A stretch of DNA of 64,000 bases from Allacma fusca (GCA_947179485.1 OX359245.1:7793001-7857000); one strand, 5' to 3'; shown: positions 47,610 to 59,803, counted from the first letter of the stretch. The notes: generated by a model from the sequence alone, not told the origin. Numbers and translations: made by a program.

Positions 47610-49062
47610 TCATTGTGAATCAAATGCAAAAATCTGATTCAGAATGTCATCATTGTCAAGCGAGGAATGGGAAGTACGAGAGTATTCTTCGTCCAAACGG
47701 GATTTATTGGACTGTGACCCTACGTTTTCGGGCTCAATAAGTTCCGGTGGATCGTTGGATTCTTGGAGGTCTTTGGTTGTTTCGATTGACTTGACTTCAC
47801 CGCTACGCAATCTACTTACTGCTCGGCGACGAGCTAAAGGCACGTTTCGAGTCTTTTGCGAAGGAATAAAAAATTCTTGTGAGGAGTCTGTTTGACTGAA
47901 ATAACTTGATGCAGTTCGACGGGGAGGGGCACTCTTCGTTGGAACTGGTGCATAAATGTTTGATTTGTTTTTCTCTCGACACCCGAACTTAGGGGGTTTT
48001 GCTACCTTTGCTACTACATTCTTCGGCTCTTGGATATTTTCTGGTTCCCCATAATTCTCATCTATCGTTGTCCCCTGTTCCGTTTTATTATCATCGTCTG
48101 AATCCTGCAAATCCGTCTCTTTATCATAATCTGTGGTAACTTCCTGATCATTAAGTTTCTGCTTTTCAGAACTGGACTCAACCAGTAATATGGTTATACA
48201 TGAAAGACTTGAAGAAGGGTTAGCCTGTATTTTACTGTTAATATCTAGCTCTGCTTGAATTTTCGTCAGTTTGTCGAACTGTTTTTCTAATTGAGCGATC
48301 CGCTTCTTTTTGGTATTCAAGGACCTAGTGATGGCTCTGGTCATTTTCTCTAGCTCTAGCTGTTTGGCCTGCATATTGTCTACCTAGTTTTGCACGCTGT
48401 GATTCTCTTCCGCTGATTCTTCAAGACTTAGAATCACCGTTTCCAAAAGGTGACTTACCGATGGAAAAAGTTCTACCTGCGGGAATCAGAAACATCATCT
48501 GTTTCATTGATATTGTAAAAGTGAGACTTAAACAAACTGCTAAATCGAATGTGAATTGTTACTATCAGGAAACTTTCGTACTTTCTCTAAACGTATTCAA
48601 CCCATCAATACTTTTTTTGTTATTATTTCTCCTAAAATTTAGGGTAGCTGAATGGTCCTTCGGTGATTTGAGCTCGACCTCATACTCATTTTGACCATTC
48701 AGTGCTTTTTGCATACACTCAGCAACTCCAGAATCACCTGGGTCTGATGTTTTCGTTCCGCTCCAGTCTCGTAACATATCCGAAGTTATCTAGGTTTTTA
48801 AAATTGAATATATAAACAATTTTAAACTGAATTTTAACTTTTTAAAATGCAAAAGCAATAATACGAAATAGCTTCTAACATTTGATTTGTACAACTTATA
48901 GTGCTTTTGTCCAGTCTCTCTTGTTTTCCCTGAATCTGTAACCTCCAAAGTAGTCAAACATACTGGGACAATTGTACTTGTATATCTTGATATGCAGTGG
49001 GTGACTTTATCAGATTCCTTGAACGCAAACCCATTAACAAATCTGACAAAATTGGAACTCAT
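47610..49062 (-). CDS. XRCC4: XRCC4-family DNA end-joining protein (one in-frame TAG)
   Basis: Proposed exons: 49062-48964 (33 codons, donor GTATGT), 48789-48574 (72 codons) and 48476-47610 (ends in TGA). All join in phase 0, giving about 393 codons; human XRCC4 has 336. The head keeps a VTHCIS strand, TSDMLRDWSGT (counterpart of the TDG...WTGT hairpin) and ECMQKALNG before a YEVELK...ATLNF strand. Then follow LLETVILSLEESAEEN, a coiled coil with LNTKKKRIAQLE (about 158-169), an acidic YDKETDLQDSDDD site (about 222-234, like the CK2 site that recruits PNKP) and a basic-to-acidic tail. XRCC4 scaffolds DNA ligase IV in non-homologous end joining in the nucleus. Oddity: codon 136 is TAG (48386-48384) inside the coiled coil. 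A 75-nt GTAAGT...CTAG segment containing it could be spliced out in frame but would delete conserved residues. Donor 2 (AAA/GTTTCC) is weak. The family call rests on motif order read by eye. Confidence 0.6.
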
Positions 49063-50060
49063 ATTTGATGGATGTGGTGAAAGTAATTTTAGCCGGAAGT
49101 GGAAATATGTTCAAACCCTAATAATTACTGTTGGCTGTGTAGACCCGACAATGGCTTGCTAACTCCGTAAGTTTCCGACACTTTCCTTCGAATAAATATA
49201 CAATTTGAACAATTATTTTACACATGCAGTATACAACTCTGTAAACCCGCTCAAATTTTATACATCTCCATTATAATTAAAATAGATTAGGCTGAATAAA
49301 ATATCAAAACAAAGTGATGGAGCAAATTATATTTTTATTTAGTTTGACTAGGAAACTTAAACCGATTCTATAACAGTTAAACAAGATTCTTCTTACTGCA
49401 GCAAGTTTTATCTATCATTATTTAGTCAACACTTAATATTTAGTTGTAAAACATTAATCCGAATAAATTCCTATTAATTTCAATCGTTATTTTGTAGCCT
49501 ATTGAATTACAATTACCAGTACAATACTATAATAATTAGAGTCTAAGTTCGTGGAAACGAACTCAAATACGTGAGCTTGGTAATTAAATTCATGACAAGT
49601 TCACGTGCGGCAAATTGGTACCATGTCTTTTTTTCAGTTTTGATTATCAATGAAAAAATTCCTACACTTCGATTTCAAAAGCAGAACTTTTCATTGAAGG
49701 AATAATTCGTTAAACAGTTCTTTCGCCTTTTCGATAGGAATCTTCGTTGCGTTCTCGTCGACCGACTGCTTTTTTGGAAACGCTTGAATTCCCTGAGCCA
49801 TATTTGTAATCCAGCTATCGTTCTACTGCTGGACGGACCGTTTATTACCTTAAACATTTTTGCCTGTTGAAGAAATCTATAGGAACAAAGCCGTTGGGAA
49901 CTCTACAAAACGTGTGGAATAACACTATGGAATTATCTTGTAATTATAATTTTCACATGTGTGAAGGGACAATACGAGGGCATTTTCATTTGTGCAACAT
50001 TAATTCAGTTAATTGTACTTACATAATTTTGTAAAACCGAATATTTTCCAACTTCACGTC
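49063..50060. other. Upstream region of the XRCC4-like gene
   Basis: AT-rich, with no supported gene. It should hold the promoter of the minus-strand gene starting at 49062; I see no clear core promoter motif. A 60-codon minus frame at 49675-49857 is unassigned. Confidence 0.3.
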
Positions 50061-50069
50061 ATGGACCGT

Positions 50070-50957
50070 TCATTTCATGGACATCCCAAACAAGTTTTTC
50101 ATAAAATTACAGAAATTTCGATGGCTAGATCTCCACAACATATGCTTGTTATACGTGTCTTTCTCAACGAATGACTCACAATAGAAAGAAGTAACTATTG
50201 TATCTCCAGCGCTGTACATGATGTCGGCCACAAGTAAGCCGGCGTGATTTCCAGCATTCCTTTTCCCTTTAATGCCTTGAAACGCTGTTCTTTCATTGCA
50301 CTGTCTCCAAAGGGCTGAAGACTCCCAGCGATGCCAGTGCAACATAAATAGTATGGCACGATTTAATGATTTATTTTGCATTCCAGCCTTGACCAATTCT
50401 TTTAAGGCTACTCGTTTTGTGTGCTGCGTAATCAGAAATCTTGCCAAAACGTTCACATCAGTTCGTTCATCAATTCGGTTCCTATAATTTGGTTTCAACT
50501 GAAAAACAACTTTGTGATCCTCGACCTTTCGAATGATCCCATGTAGCATCTATAACAATGCTTTCCGTACATTCCTTGAAATCGGGGATGTTGAATACTT
50601 CTTCCCATGGATATCGTAATTTCCCCGACAATGAAAGAAGTCGAGAATGCACGGGCCCCCTGTGATTTCACCCAAAAGATTGGGTATCCACGACAATGCG
50701 TCAGCTGCTACGCCTGGATTTATTCCTTTTACATTTATTTCGCACAACAAACGAGGATGAGAGGGTTTCTTCTGCATTACAATTACATACATTTTCATTG
50801 TAATATTCAAAACAAGGATCAAAAACTAAGATGTTACACCTAAATTTCAATTAGAAAATAATGTACCTTTACGATTGAAAAAAGGGCGCAATCGTCGGTA
50901 TTCGTGTGGTTTACATGATTCTCCATGTCCTTTATCTTTTGTTATCTTTGGTTGTAG
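50070..50957 (-). CDS. Unidentified spliced gene, partial
   Basis: The last open frame (50549-50070, 160 codons, TGA end) has balanced composition and is unlikely to be chance; it includes NAGNHAGLLVADIMYSAGD and DTYNKHMLWRSSHRN. Upstream, 50957-50867 looks like an internal exon (acceptor TATACAG, donor AAAG/GTACAT) encoding GHGESCKPHEYRRLRPFF. Between them two frames compete. One (50822-50550) leads straight into the last frame except for TAG at 50552-50550. The other, with an intron from a GTAAAAGG donor to a TCACAG acceptor, encodes YPWEEVFNIPDFKE and ends at TAG. I recognise no family and cannot fix the joint. Confidence 0.35.
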
Positions 50958-51135
50958 CTGTATATAGAATTTATATAAAATAGACTTGGGATTTAAAAAA
51001 CAACTCTAATCTACTGTGTTTCGTCGGTGTATTGACGATGGATGTGTACACCATGAAAGATTGAGTATATAGACATAAAAGATGCGAAAGATGGGGAACA
51101 CTGCGAAATTCGTGCCAATTTAAAACTAAGTTAAT

Positions 51136-51420
51136 TTAACTTAATGTGAAATGTAAATGTGAGGACAAGTTGGGTATCGAAGGAATGTAGTACAAGAGCG
51201 TTTGTGTTTGGCTTATACGAGGAATGAGGTAGTAATCATCTTTTCTACATTTCGTCAGACACGCAGGGATGCTAACACATAAATGGGAGGAAACTTTAGC
51301 TTCTTGAACAATTATATCTAAAAATAACATTGTCCTTACAATGAGCCATGCACATCCATGGTGGTAGCTTGACACACTTTACATATTCTCAGGAGACGAA
51401 AAGGTAAAATAAGGTTAAAA
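51136..51420 (-). other. Possible exons downstream of the BED finger
   Basis: After the acceptor CTCCTGAG near 51394, a short tract encodes ICKVCQATTMDVHGSL up to a GTAAGG donor, in phase with the zinc-finger exon upstream. A further open frame (ends 51136) follows a TTTTTAG acceptor but in a different phase. Both are weak; they are listed because they are adjacent and on the same strand. Confidence 0.2.
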
Positions 51421-51584
51421 TGCACTGACTGTATATAATGTTGGCACCAACACACTGGCAATTACCGACTAATAATTATTGAATACTCAGGCCTTTTAAA
51501 TAAATTAGTGTACTCCTTCAAACTCATATTCTTAAATGTACTATTTTCAGGCAAACTATCCTGCACACCTAATTAGGTTTTTAC

Positions 51585-51763
51585 CTAAACAGGAGCTTGG
51601 GACACAAATAAGCCACATGCGTTTTCAGTTTTTTGCCATTCCCAGCTCCAAACTGCATCATACAGAAGTTGCATTCTTCGACATCTTTGGCTCGAGTTGC
51701 TATGATATCTTTATGAGTACAAATAGCTTGCCGTTGTATCTTTAGATTAACCAGCTGCGGCAT
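51585..51763 (-). CDS. BED-type zinc-finger exon
   Basis: From ATG at 51763 the exon encodes about 59 residues ending at an AG/GTAAAA donor (GT at 51584-51583). CNFC, then twelve residues to the region GKKLKTHVAYLC, gives the C-x2-C...H-x4-C spacing of BED fingers, the N-terminal DNA-binding domain of hAT transposases and of ZBED genes derived from them. No DDE or dimerisation region is visible nearby, so this is either the first exon of a domesticated gene or a transposase relic. Confidence 0.5.
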
Positions 51764-51779
51764 GTTTCCGAGGTTTAAT

Positions 51780-52620
51780 AATTAACTAATTAACACTAAT
51801 TATTAGTGTTTTCTTCCTCTTGTTAACTTTGGTGGACTTTGTTCTTGCCATTGTGGTAAATTTTCTGTTAGTTGCAGACCCTAGGCGAACAAATTCATGA
51901 CTCAGGATGAAAGCAGACATGTTTAAACTCTACACACAAAGAAAATGGATTACTGGCAAATTATAATTGTTTTCACTTTTTATCTAGTAAGTAATTCGAC
52001 CGCAATAAATTCCTATCTATATGCAAAAAATGGGAATAACTCAAAAAAATTAATACTCTAAAAAAGAACAACAGGATACTTAACTGCCATATAATAGCAT
52101 TCAAGGCTCTCACTGCATCACAAGTATACAGAACCTTGCCATCAACTAATATTAAGTAATGATTCTGTTGATTACCACTTTAAATACTATTGTCGTTCAA
52201 TAATTTACAAATAGAAATGAAGCATTCCATCCAATTATCCAGAAGGGACTTGAACAGAGCATTATACAAAACAATTTATTTTATTTTATCAAACAACCAC
52301 GTTATTAAACTACATCTCAACAAAAAAGACAATATAACAACAAAAATCCACCTTGTAATTTGATTGCAGTATGAACTGAACTCGGATCACCTATTTACTT
52401 ACAACGTTTATGTAAACACTCATCAATTCTGTTGTACTTGATGACACACCTAACGTAGTTGCTAGTATACACTGCACAGATTAATAACCACCCTGTATTG
52501 GTCAACTAAATAGGGCCACAAATTAAAATTAATTTTAGATTTCGCTACCTTATAAACGAAAATGTAACTAAAATAAAAAAATAACAAAAATAACAAAAAA
52601 TCAAATAATCGTACTTATAC
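51780..52620. other. Unassigned DNA with a small hairpin
   Basis: AACACTAATTATTAGTGTT at about 51793-51811 is a perfect short palindrome. The rest is AT-rich and without a supported gene. Confidence 0.3.
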
Positions 52621-52639
52621 CTGATTGAATCAAATAGGG

Positions 52640-53125
52640 ATTTTCCCGTATCCGTTCTCATACCCGTACCTGTACCCATACCAAACTTGGGAATTGCGTA
52701 CCCAGGAAGCACAAAAAATGTTTGGCTACAAAATGTATGTATCCATTTTTTACTCGAATCTGTACCCCAATAACCGGGTACTACTTATACCCATGAGGGG
52801 CACCAGCCGGGGGGGCCATTTGTTTTTGATCTCCGCTTGGTATGCCTTTTGCACATGTGGCGTCAACCATTTTCAGTTGACCAACGTGTTGTGCAGCCGT
52901 CGGAGTAATTCTAAAATACTGAATTGAATTACGTGAACCTGACCCGCACCTGAAACATCATGTTATTTTTTTGTCGACCTAAAATTGACCCTCAGGGTCA
53001 GATTTAGTATCCGCGCCTGTCAATTATTTTTAGATCAGGTATTCCTTGGCTACCCACACCTAAATAAAAGCCTGAGTAGCGGATCTGAAATAATCCCGAA
53101 CCCGAACCCGACTTTCTCGTATATT
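52640..53125. repeat. Eroded GGGTAC and CCTGACCC arrays
   Basis: CATACCCGTACCTGTACCCA (52658-52681) and related words to 52795 match the arms of the GGGTAC hAT-like family, but no ends remain. From 52935 to 53125, CCTGACCCGCACCTGAAA and CCCGAACCCGAACCCGAC form a second word array; its unit also occurs at 12876-12900 inside the element 12680-13146. Confidence 0.5.
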
Positions 53126-55800
53126 GTCTGAGCAAACTTTGTAAGTATCACAAAAGGACTAAAATCAGCCAGTAGACAATCCTAAATCATTGTCGGAGCA
53201 ATAGCTTTAGCACGAGACCGAAGTTGTAACCAAGCCTTGAGGAAAGAGTGCACAAAATAGATTCAAATTTGATGAAGTCTGCTGAAACGTTAAAGATATA
53301 TAATAAAGATAGGCTATATATATAAACTAATTAGCAAAGTTTGGTCATTTGTTAATTTAATTGATATATCTATGTGGCAGCTCTCATGTATCGCTAACTA
53401 CAACGCGTCCTGCAGCCATGTGAAGCTATATTTACGTTCAGATCAGCTTTTAAATTTTAATCAAGTAGACTAAAAAGGTACAATACAGCGGTAAACTAAT
53501 ACTTGCTAAATACCTAAAAACGCACTTTGAATTCGTAGTACCGAACTTGTACTTGACATTTAACTCAGGTATGTTTTTAAACCGTGATTTGATCATAAAC
53601 GGGCATGTACTTACAGGTGCGGATCCTTCTTTTAACACGACTTGACCCGAACCTCATTTACGTTTTTTGTAGCTGACCTATGTATATTTTCCAAGTACTA
53701 CCTCAAGTAGTTCTGCGTTGTACACTTTCTACAACAAACAATGTGAATGATAAACCAAAAATAGTTTAATCTCGGCAAAACTCCGAGGACAAACGGTTTG
53801 GTTTATAATACTGTAATTCAGATTTGAGACACCCGGAACACTTATTGCCAGTGTAAATGTAAGCGGTGTTTTAAAATCAAATTTGAAAGCGTTCAAATTG
53901 TATCATGTTTTGAAATCATGAAGAAAAAACAAAAACTCAAATTAAGCTGGAGTGTGAAGGTTTCGAATGCAAACGTTTCTACAAGGGCTAGCATCGATCA
54001 ACCTTTAGGTGTTTATGATGAGTAATATACATAAAAGGAGAATCAAGAACAAACATTCTAGTAAAAGTTACCTAACGTCAAATGAAACCAAACAGGAATG
54101 ATCCAGTAAATCACTAATAACATTCAACTAAAACTTTGATGTGCATGGTCACACGCTTGATACATAAAAATAATCGTTCTATCTCTACTCCTTATATTAA
54201 CAAGACGAATACAAAAACCCGGACAAAGTAATGTACGTTAAGATTACATAAATATAAATGTATGTATAGAAATGATTTGACAAATAATTTTGACGTAAAA
54301 GGATAAATGATGACAGAAGCACGATATCAAATTCGTAATAAAAACACGAAATTACTCTTTGTGTGCTTACAAGATTGTTGAGGATGAGTCCGTTTTGTAG
54401 ATACATCAGTGATCGAAAATCTAATTATTCCCGGCTCCGGAGTTTCGTTGGAGCTATAAGTTGATTTATCGGATGATGGAATTTATAGCAAACCACGATC
54501 GTCTGATGCTATAGTCGAAAACAATCGAATGGCCACCAAAAATCAAAATCAATTATAATAAGCACCAATTATACGAGTCAAATTTTCGACTTTTAACTTC
54601 AAAGTGCACTCCAAATCTGTACTACCTCGGTCTCTCTTATATAACCTTAAGTGCAAATTGAAAAACTGATTCCCAACCAGAACATAAAATGCGTCAAAAA
54701 CTCTAACAATCAAGAATTTAAAGCAATGACATGTGCACTTTACTAACCCTTCCAACCTACAAAAGAACCAAAATATACATTTAATTGTATAATATTTCTA
54801 CATACACACGTCAATAACTCTATTATTACATTTTTTTTATAAATTTTTGAAGAGCTTTAGTACTTACACAGCGGAACCACTAATTTGTGATTATTTGTAG
54901 TGAACCTAATTTTATGGGGCGACACGAAACACAGAAACAAGAGATATTATTTAACGAATTAACTAGGTTTTTAAACGATACGATCGCATAAAATAAGTAC
55001 CTATTAAGTCAAAACCCTGCAAACTTTAAAGAACGAACCGAGTTTCAAAATGCCGTTTCCAAAAATTTTCCCTAGCACACAACTAATAGTATAAACGATA
55101 TATACTCACACGAAAACCCGCTTCTATATATTTCATTCGGAATATATATATCCGGCCTTTGTTCCATCATAGAAGCAAATCAGCGTCATATATACTTAAA
55201 CGGTTGACGGCTATTTATACTCGCTTGGTGTCTAACGTTTCTTCAGCCTTATGTTTATACACACAATATTTTATTTTATCCGTGAGGAGCCGTGCCGCAT
55301 ATATATTCATTCTTTCATAATCCAATTATTACTGTGTTGTTGCTGCGCACGCATCGCATTAAAACTAAAACTTCAAATGCTATATATTATGTAGTGCAGT
55401 ATATTATATTTCGTGTACGTGCAAATAGGTTTGTATATACAAACGGTTTACCTCACTATTTGATTCAGACAAACAGACAGACACTGACGGACAGACACTT
55501 CTCATTTTCATTAGCGCCTCGTAGCCTCATATGTGCAGTGCTCAGGGACATATATGGTGTATGTTCGGTCCACGTGAATTTTTAATCCTGATTCGATAAT
55601 CTTGAAAGTGAAGAGTTAAGTTAACGAATTTATGTTAATAAACTCGTCCAGTGTATCTGTAAAGAGCATAGTAATAATAATCTTATAATTTTACGACTTG
55701 TATTTGTTTATTGTAGACAATTATTTTAACAACATTTGATATCGTAGTGTTTCAACCAGTGGAAGACTTGAACCCATTTGAACCAGTTAATAACTTGGAC
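53126..55800. other. Unassigned intergenic DNA
   Basis: Contains scattered CCTGACC/GACCCGAACC words near 53640 and AT-rich stretches. I cannot support any of the short open frames here (longest about 97 codons at 55292-55585). Confidence 0.35.
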
Positions 55801-55808
55801 GAAGTTTG

Positions 55809-55915
55809 TTAGTTGACTTTGGCTGCATAAATTACTTGTGGATTCATTGGAAAAGGGTTTTCGTAGAATCCTGTCCATTTATCTAATTTTCTGAATGTGC
55901 CTGACATTCCAACAC
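55809..55915 (-). CDS. Candidate terminal exon or small protein
   Basis: After a CCATTAG acceptor, the minus strand encodes VGMSGTFRKLDKWTGFYENP and PMNPQVIYAAKVN, then TAA. The composition is unlike AT-rich noise. An ATG within it would give 33 residues. The upstream side (higher coordinates) is taken by the inverted-arm element at 56000-56990, which may have displaced the preceding exon. No family recognised. Confidence 0.3.
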
Positions 55916-55999
55916 CTAATGGAGACGTGTTGTCAAATATTCAAGGTGAACAAATCTGTATTTATTACTAAAGTGTAACCCTCGCTGCATGACCACTTA

Positions 56000-56990
56000 G
56001 GATTATCCAAAGTTAAATCCCATAAAGTTTCATTTTCGGAAGTCGATTTTATATGAATGATACATTTGGAGCATGCAATAATCATGCATGGTTCTAGCTG
56101 TCTTCTCGACCTCAAATTGACCAAAACCACTCATGGTCTCTGATCGATCAATATTCAATATAGGTCTTATTTGGTCTCTTGGTCTCAGATTGACAAATAA
56201 TGGTCACAATTGGTTTTTGATCTCGGGTTGACCAATACTGGTCACAATTGGTCTGTACGATTTTCTTGGGCCACAGGTTTCATTTAATTATTTGATTTCT
56301 ACAGCTTGTAAAATTCTTTTTCGTAGGTGACACGGAGATCCAGCAAAGATTGAATAGTTTTTGGATTTTGATTCAGAAGTTAGTTAATTCAGTAAATGTT
56401 TGTCTTAAACTTCTTTTATTGCTGACACTATTGTTAACAAAGCCCCGAGTTTTCCAAATCTGAAGTTGTTTCATTATTTCATTATCTGCCTGTGCCGTGG
56501 GCAAAACCTGCGAAGATCTGAAATCACTTCATTGGCGCTTCCATCTCACCTTTTATTATCAAACAATATAAATCGTCAGTCTTGCTATCTGTTCTCAGCC
56601 TCAACAATCCCTATCGGGAATTAGTAAGCACAGCTTACATGAAAGTTACTACGAATAACATATTGGTCAATCTTGGGTCAGGAAACCGATTGTGACCAAA
56701 ATTTGTCAATCTGAGGCCAAGACTAATTGTGACAATTATTTTAGTAAGTGCGGCATTCATACATAATAGCATCGAATTTTGCAAACTAAAATTTTTTATG
56801 AGATTTAACATTAAACAATTTTGGTTAGACAGACCGGTAGTAGGGTCACGAATTAGAATTTATATTATACTCAAATTCCAGCGGAAACCAGTTGCCAAAC
56901 TTTTGGTCTCGCTAGGACATTGGGTAAGCTACCGTCAAGCTTCCACAAAATTGTGAGCACGAGTGGTCTTTAGGGGATGGTTCGTAATAT
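56000..56990. mobile_element. Inverted-arm element, copy with a short array
   Basis: The left part (56025-56130) matches 29690-29810 (TCATGCATGGTTCTAGCTG, then TTGACC). Positions 56140-56260 hold three or four degenerate TTGACCAAT..TGGTCACAATTGGT units, and 56665-56740 carries the inverted form. The right arm 56760-56990 matches 32140-32560 (GGACATTGGGTAAGC, CTTCCACAAAATT). This is a second full copy of the family at 29.5-32.6 kb without the large expansion. Confidence 0.6.
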
Positions 56991-57149
56991 TTATACGATT
57001 AAAAATATTTCTTAATAAGATGCGTTATTTAGTTTTGATTATTGCATTTGTTTGCTCATTTGTTTACATTATATGCAGAATAATATTCATGCAACTACTT
57101 ATGTGCATAATCCACATGGTGTGTTTTCTGTCTTCCCACTCAGTCACCT

Positions 57150-57415
57150 TGTTGGGAGATTTCATTATCAAACAAGTTGCTGCAACTAGGCATGGGCAGT
57201 TTAGTTCATATAACAGTTTACAGCGACCTATTACCATCGGGAGTTCGATAATATGCAAACCAAATACACATTTCTGGTTGCTCAAAGAAATTTACTTATG
57301 TACGGTTGTTCTGGTGAATAATGCTGAAGAGCAGGTGGACACTGAGGACAGTGAATATGAAACCGATGAATTGGGAATTATTTGGATGCAATACGGGTAT
57401 GAAATTTACGGATGA
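57150..57415 (+). CDS. Candidate C-terminal exon with acidic tail
   Basis: The open frame 56963-57415 is AT-noise-like at its start, which lies in the transposon arm, but from about 57160 becomes gene-like: RHGQFSSYNSLQRP, then EEQVDTEDSEYETDELG and a TGA stop at 57413. The real exon probably starts at an acceptor inside the frame. No family recognised. Confidence 0.3.
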
Positions 57416-57419
57416 TTGC

Positions 57420-58660
57420 ACTTAATTAATCTTTGCAAATATTTTAAAACGGGTACAAAATGAGGTATTTACATACATTGATGTTTTAACAGAGACCTGC
57501 ATGAAGCGTGAATGCAGTCATGTTGGTATGTATGGCTTGATAAGCAAAGGTTTAGTGTTCAATGCTACCTAAAATAAGTAATAATAATATATGGTGATTT
57601 CGAAAAATCAGAAAGTAATACTACAAGCAAATTGAAATAATTGTCGTAAATCTGCGTATGTTTGTATATATGCAATAGATTGATGAGACCTGTTTGTTTA
57701 ACATTATGTGCATTATAATTAGTGAGATATTAGTTTTTAAAATTATACGAATGTTTGTATACATGTATTATGGCTACAGATATGTGCACGAAACTTGTAA
57801 CCAGATGTAAATACAATATAAAAACCGGTAGCTAGATATAACTAGTATCACAGAATGATATTGTAAGCCATACGAAATTCGTACATGTCCCAATAAGTTA
57901 AAATAGTAACCTAGTTAAACTAGTAACTATAGCATATATGCATGAACTCATTGTTTAAGGTTTTTAATACAGCTGCACATGGTTTAATATGAGTAATACA
58001 ATGCGGGAAACAGTTAAGGTTTTTGCAAATTGGGTTGCTGAATAAAGGTTCATTAATAAATTTTGCACACTCAAAACAGCGATTTGTTTGAATAATAAGT
58101 AGTTAATTTATTGTCAGAAATACGTGGATAAATATTTGAAAAGAAATATTTATTTGGTATATTATGTGAATGATGTGAGAAAGTATATAATAGAAGATAT
58201 AGAACTGGGTGGAAGAACTCTGTATTCCACATATTCATGAAGGGTCTAATCATTGCGGAGGTACTGATTTGTAGCAAAATTCGTAGATGCATTTTTTCTA
58301 ATTACAGACTTCAATATTTATCACAAATATATTGTTCAGATTCTAAAAATGTGAGACAATGCAACCTCAAAGGAGAGCAAATAAAGTTTCCTATGAACGG
58401 GAGTTGAAAGGTGTTTAGAAAACATTTCATGCAGATGTTCCAAAAACGTTTACTTGCTCCATATCCTTTAACGTGTTTAATTTTGAACGTCAAGGATCAC
58501 ACACATTTTAAAACAATTAGAAAAGCATTTGCTACCAGTTTCAGAATTTGAATACGTTTTACCGTTTCTCCGTGCATACAGGCCATACAGTTGGGGGGTC
58601 AGATAATTGATGGAGTGTATGTATATGCATTCTGTTATTCCTAACTGAAATAAAATGTTG
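57420..58660. other. Unassigned intergenic DNA
   Basis: AT-rich; no supported gene. It probably includes the 3' flank of the minus-strand gene ending at 58662. Confidence 0.3.
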
Positions 58661-58661
58661 T

Positions 58662-59632
58662 TCATTTAATTTCGTCTTCATCAAAATCTGTTGAGTCACT
58701 GTCGCAATGTAAATCATTGCCATCAAAATGAGTAGCAATGCTGTCCGAGCTGCCATCGATGGCTGCAACAGCAATCTTGAGTTTTCTTGATTAAGTTACC
58801 AACCGAATGATCAATGTTATATATCACTGGTGCTTTTAGTAACAAAATATCAACATTTTTATCAACTCTATTTCACAATTATGTTTAGTCTAAGTGTTGC
58901 ATTTAACATCATGTTTTGGTTGAAATATAAGGGGGTTACCTCCAGCCGAGTTTTACAGTTGGCCAAATTTCCCACGATTTTTTTCGTTTAGGTAAGGATA
59001 CACGCAGGAATAGAGGATTTTTTAAATACAATTTGCAACGATGTTTAAATTTCGTGATTGCAAATTGTTGGTAATGGCACGTTTGCGATAATGCAGATAC
59101 TGAGGGTTCCAGTTTATCAGTGGACGTGCATGAAGACGATGAACCCAGAGGTGTTGCAAGGCTCCACCGAAATGACTTTAAACGTACAAAAAAATCGTAT
59201 TTAACATTATTATGTAGGGCACGCAAAGCGATGCCAAATGTTGTTTGCCAAAAAAGACCTGCCCTTCAAAGTGTTTTCAATGTGATAAAGGAAGGTTAAC
59301 AACTTCGACGAATCGGGCTTAAAAAATGAAGATCTGCACGATATAAGACAACTACGATGCTCAATCACCTTGAGAAACGTTCTGGTTATTCAGGTAACCA
59401 TATTCAAATATATGTTTATTATAATTTTTTATACTGTTAATAGTACTGGTAGAAACATATGTACAAGTTATGTTGTAATATAGGAAAACAATATAGTCAT
59501 TGTTCACAACTGAACACCTGAATATTTCGCGATGGGTGTTAGTACAAAGACGACAAGCTCATGCAATTCTTCCAAGTCAGAATCAAGTTTGAATAGTTTT
59601 TGGCATATGCTGTGTTGCTGGAAATGCACTAC
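58662..59632 (-). CDS. Unidentified spliced gene with acidic C-terminus
   Basis: The terminal exon 58785-58662 ends in TGA and encodes IAVAAIDGSSDS...STDFDEDEIK. The exon before it, 59381-58940, has donor GGAG/GTAACC; both joints are phase 2 and fit. That exon encodes a basic, Ser-rich stretch (ATPLGSSSSCTSTDKLEPSV; LRVSLPKRKKSWEIWP). Its first part (TFLKVIEHRSCLISCRSS) is in a different frame and becomes continuous only if the six-base homopolymer at 59250-59255 is one base shorter. A possible upstream exon at 59632-59530 encodes QKLFKLDSDLEELHELV. I recognise no family. The frame break may be a sequence error or decay. Confidence 0.4.
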
Positions 59633-59803
59633 CTGTGTGCAGGGTTCGGATTTTTGTAAATCCCCCTGGCAGATTATTTAAGATTTTCCCTGCTGACTAT
59701 TATCTCCCTGCTGGTAGATCGTAAACGATTTCCTTACAAGACGTGAAATACCTGGGAAGATTCTTTCCATCTTCCTTCAAAATTCCGACCCCCTGCCTGT
59801 GTG
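59632..59803 (+). mobile_element. hAT-like MITE, 156 bp (TSD CCTGTGTG)
   Basis: The direct repeat CCTGTGTG (59632-59639 and 59796-59803) flanks 59640-59795. The ends are CAGGGTTCGGATTTTTG and, inward from the right, CAGGGGGTCGGAATTTTG. It is related to 39466-39750. Unlike the other hAT-like elements here it has no word array. The target is at the proposed acceptor CACACAG of the neighbouring minus-strand exon, and the duplication copies that acceptor. Confidence 0.88.

Noticed and set aside
55748-56011. Plus-strand frame of about 88 codons with four TAR codons ending in TGA, as support for UAR = Gln
   Set aside because: The minus strand of the same DNA (55915-55809) has a more gene-like frame ending in TAA, so the plus frame is probably its shadow.
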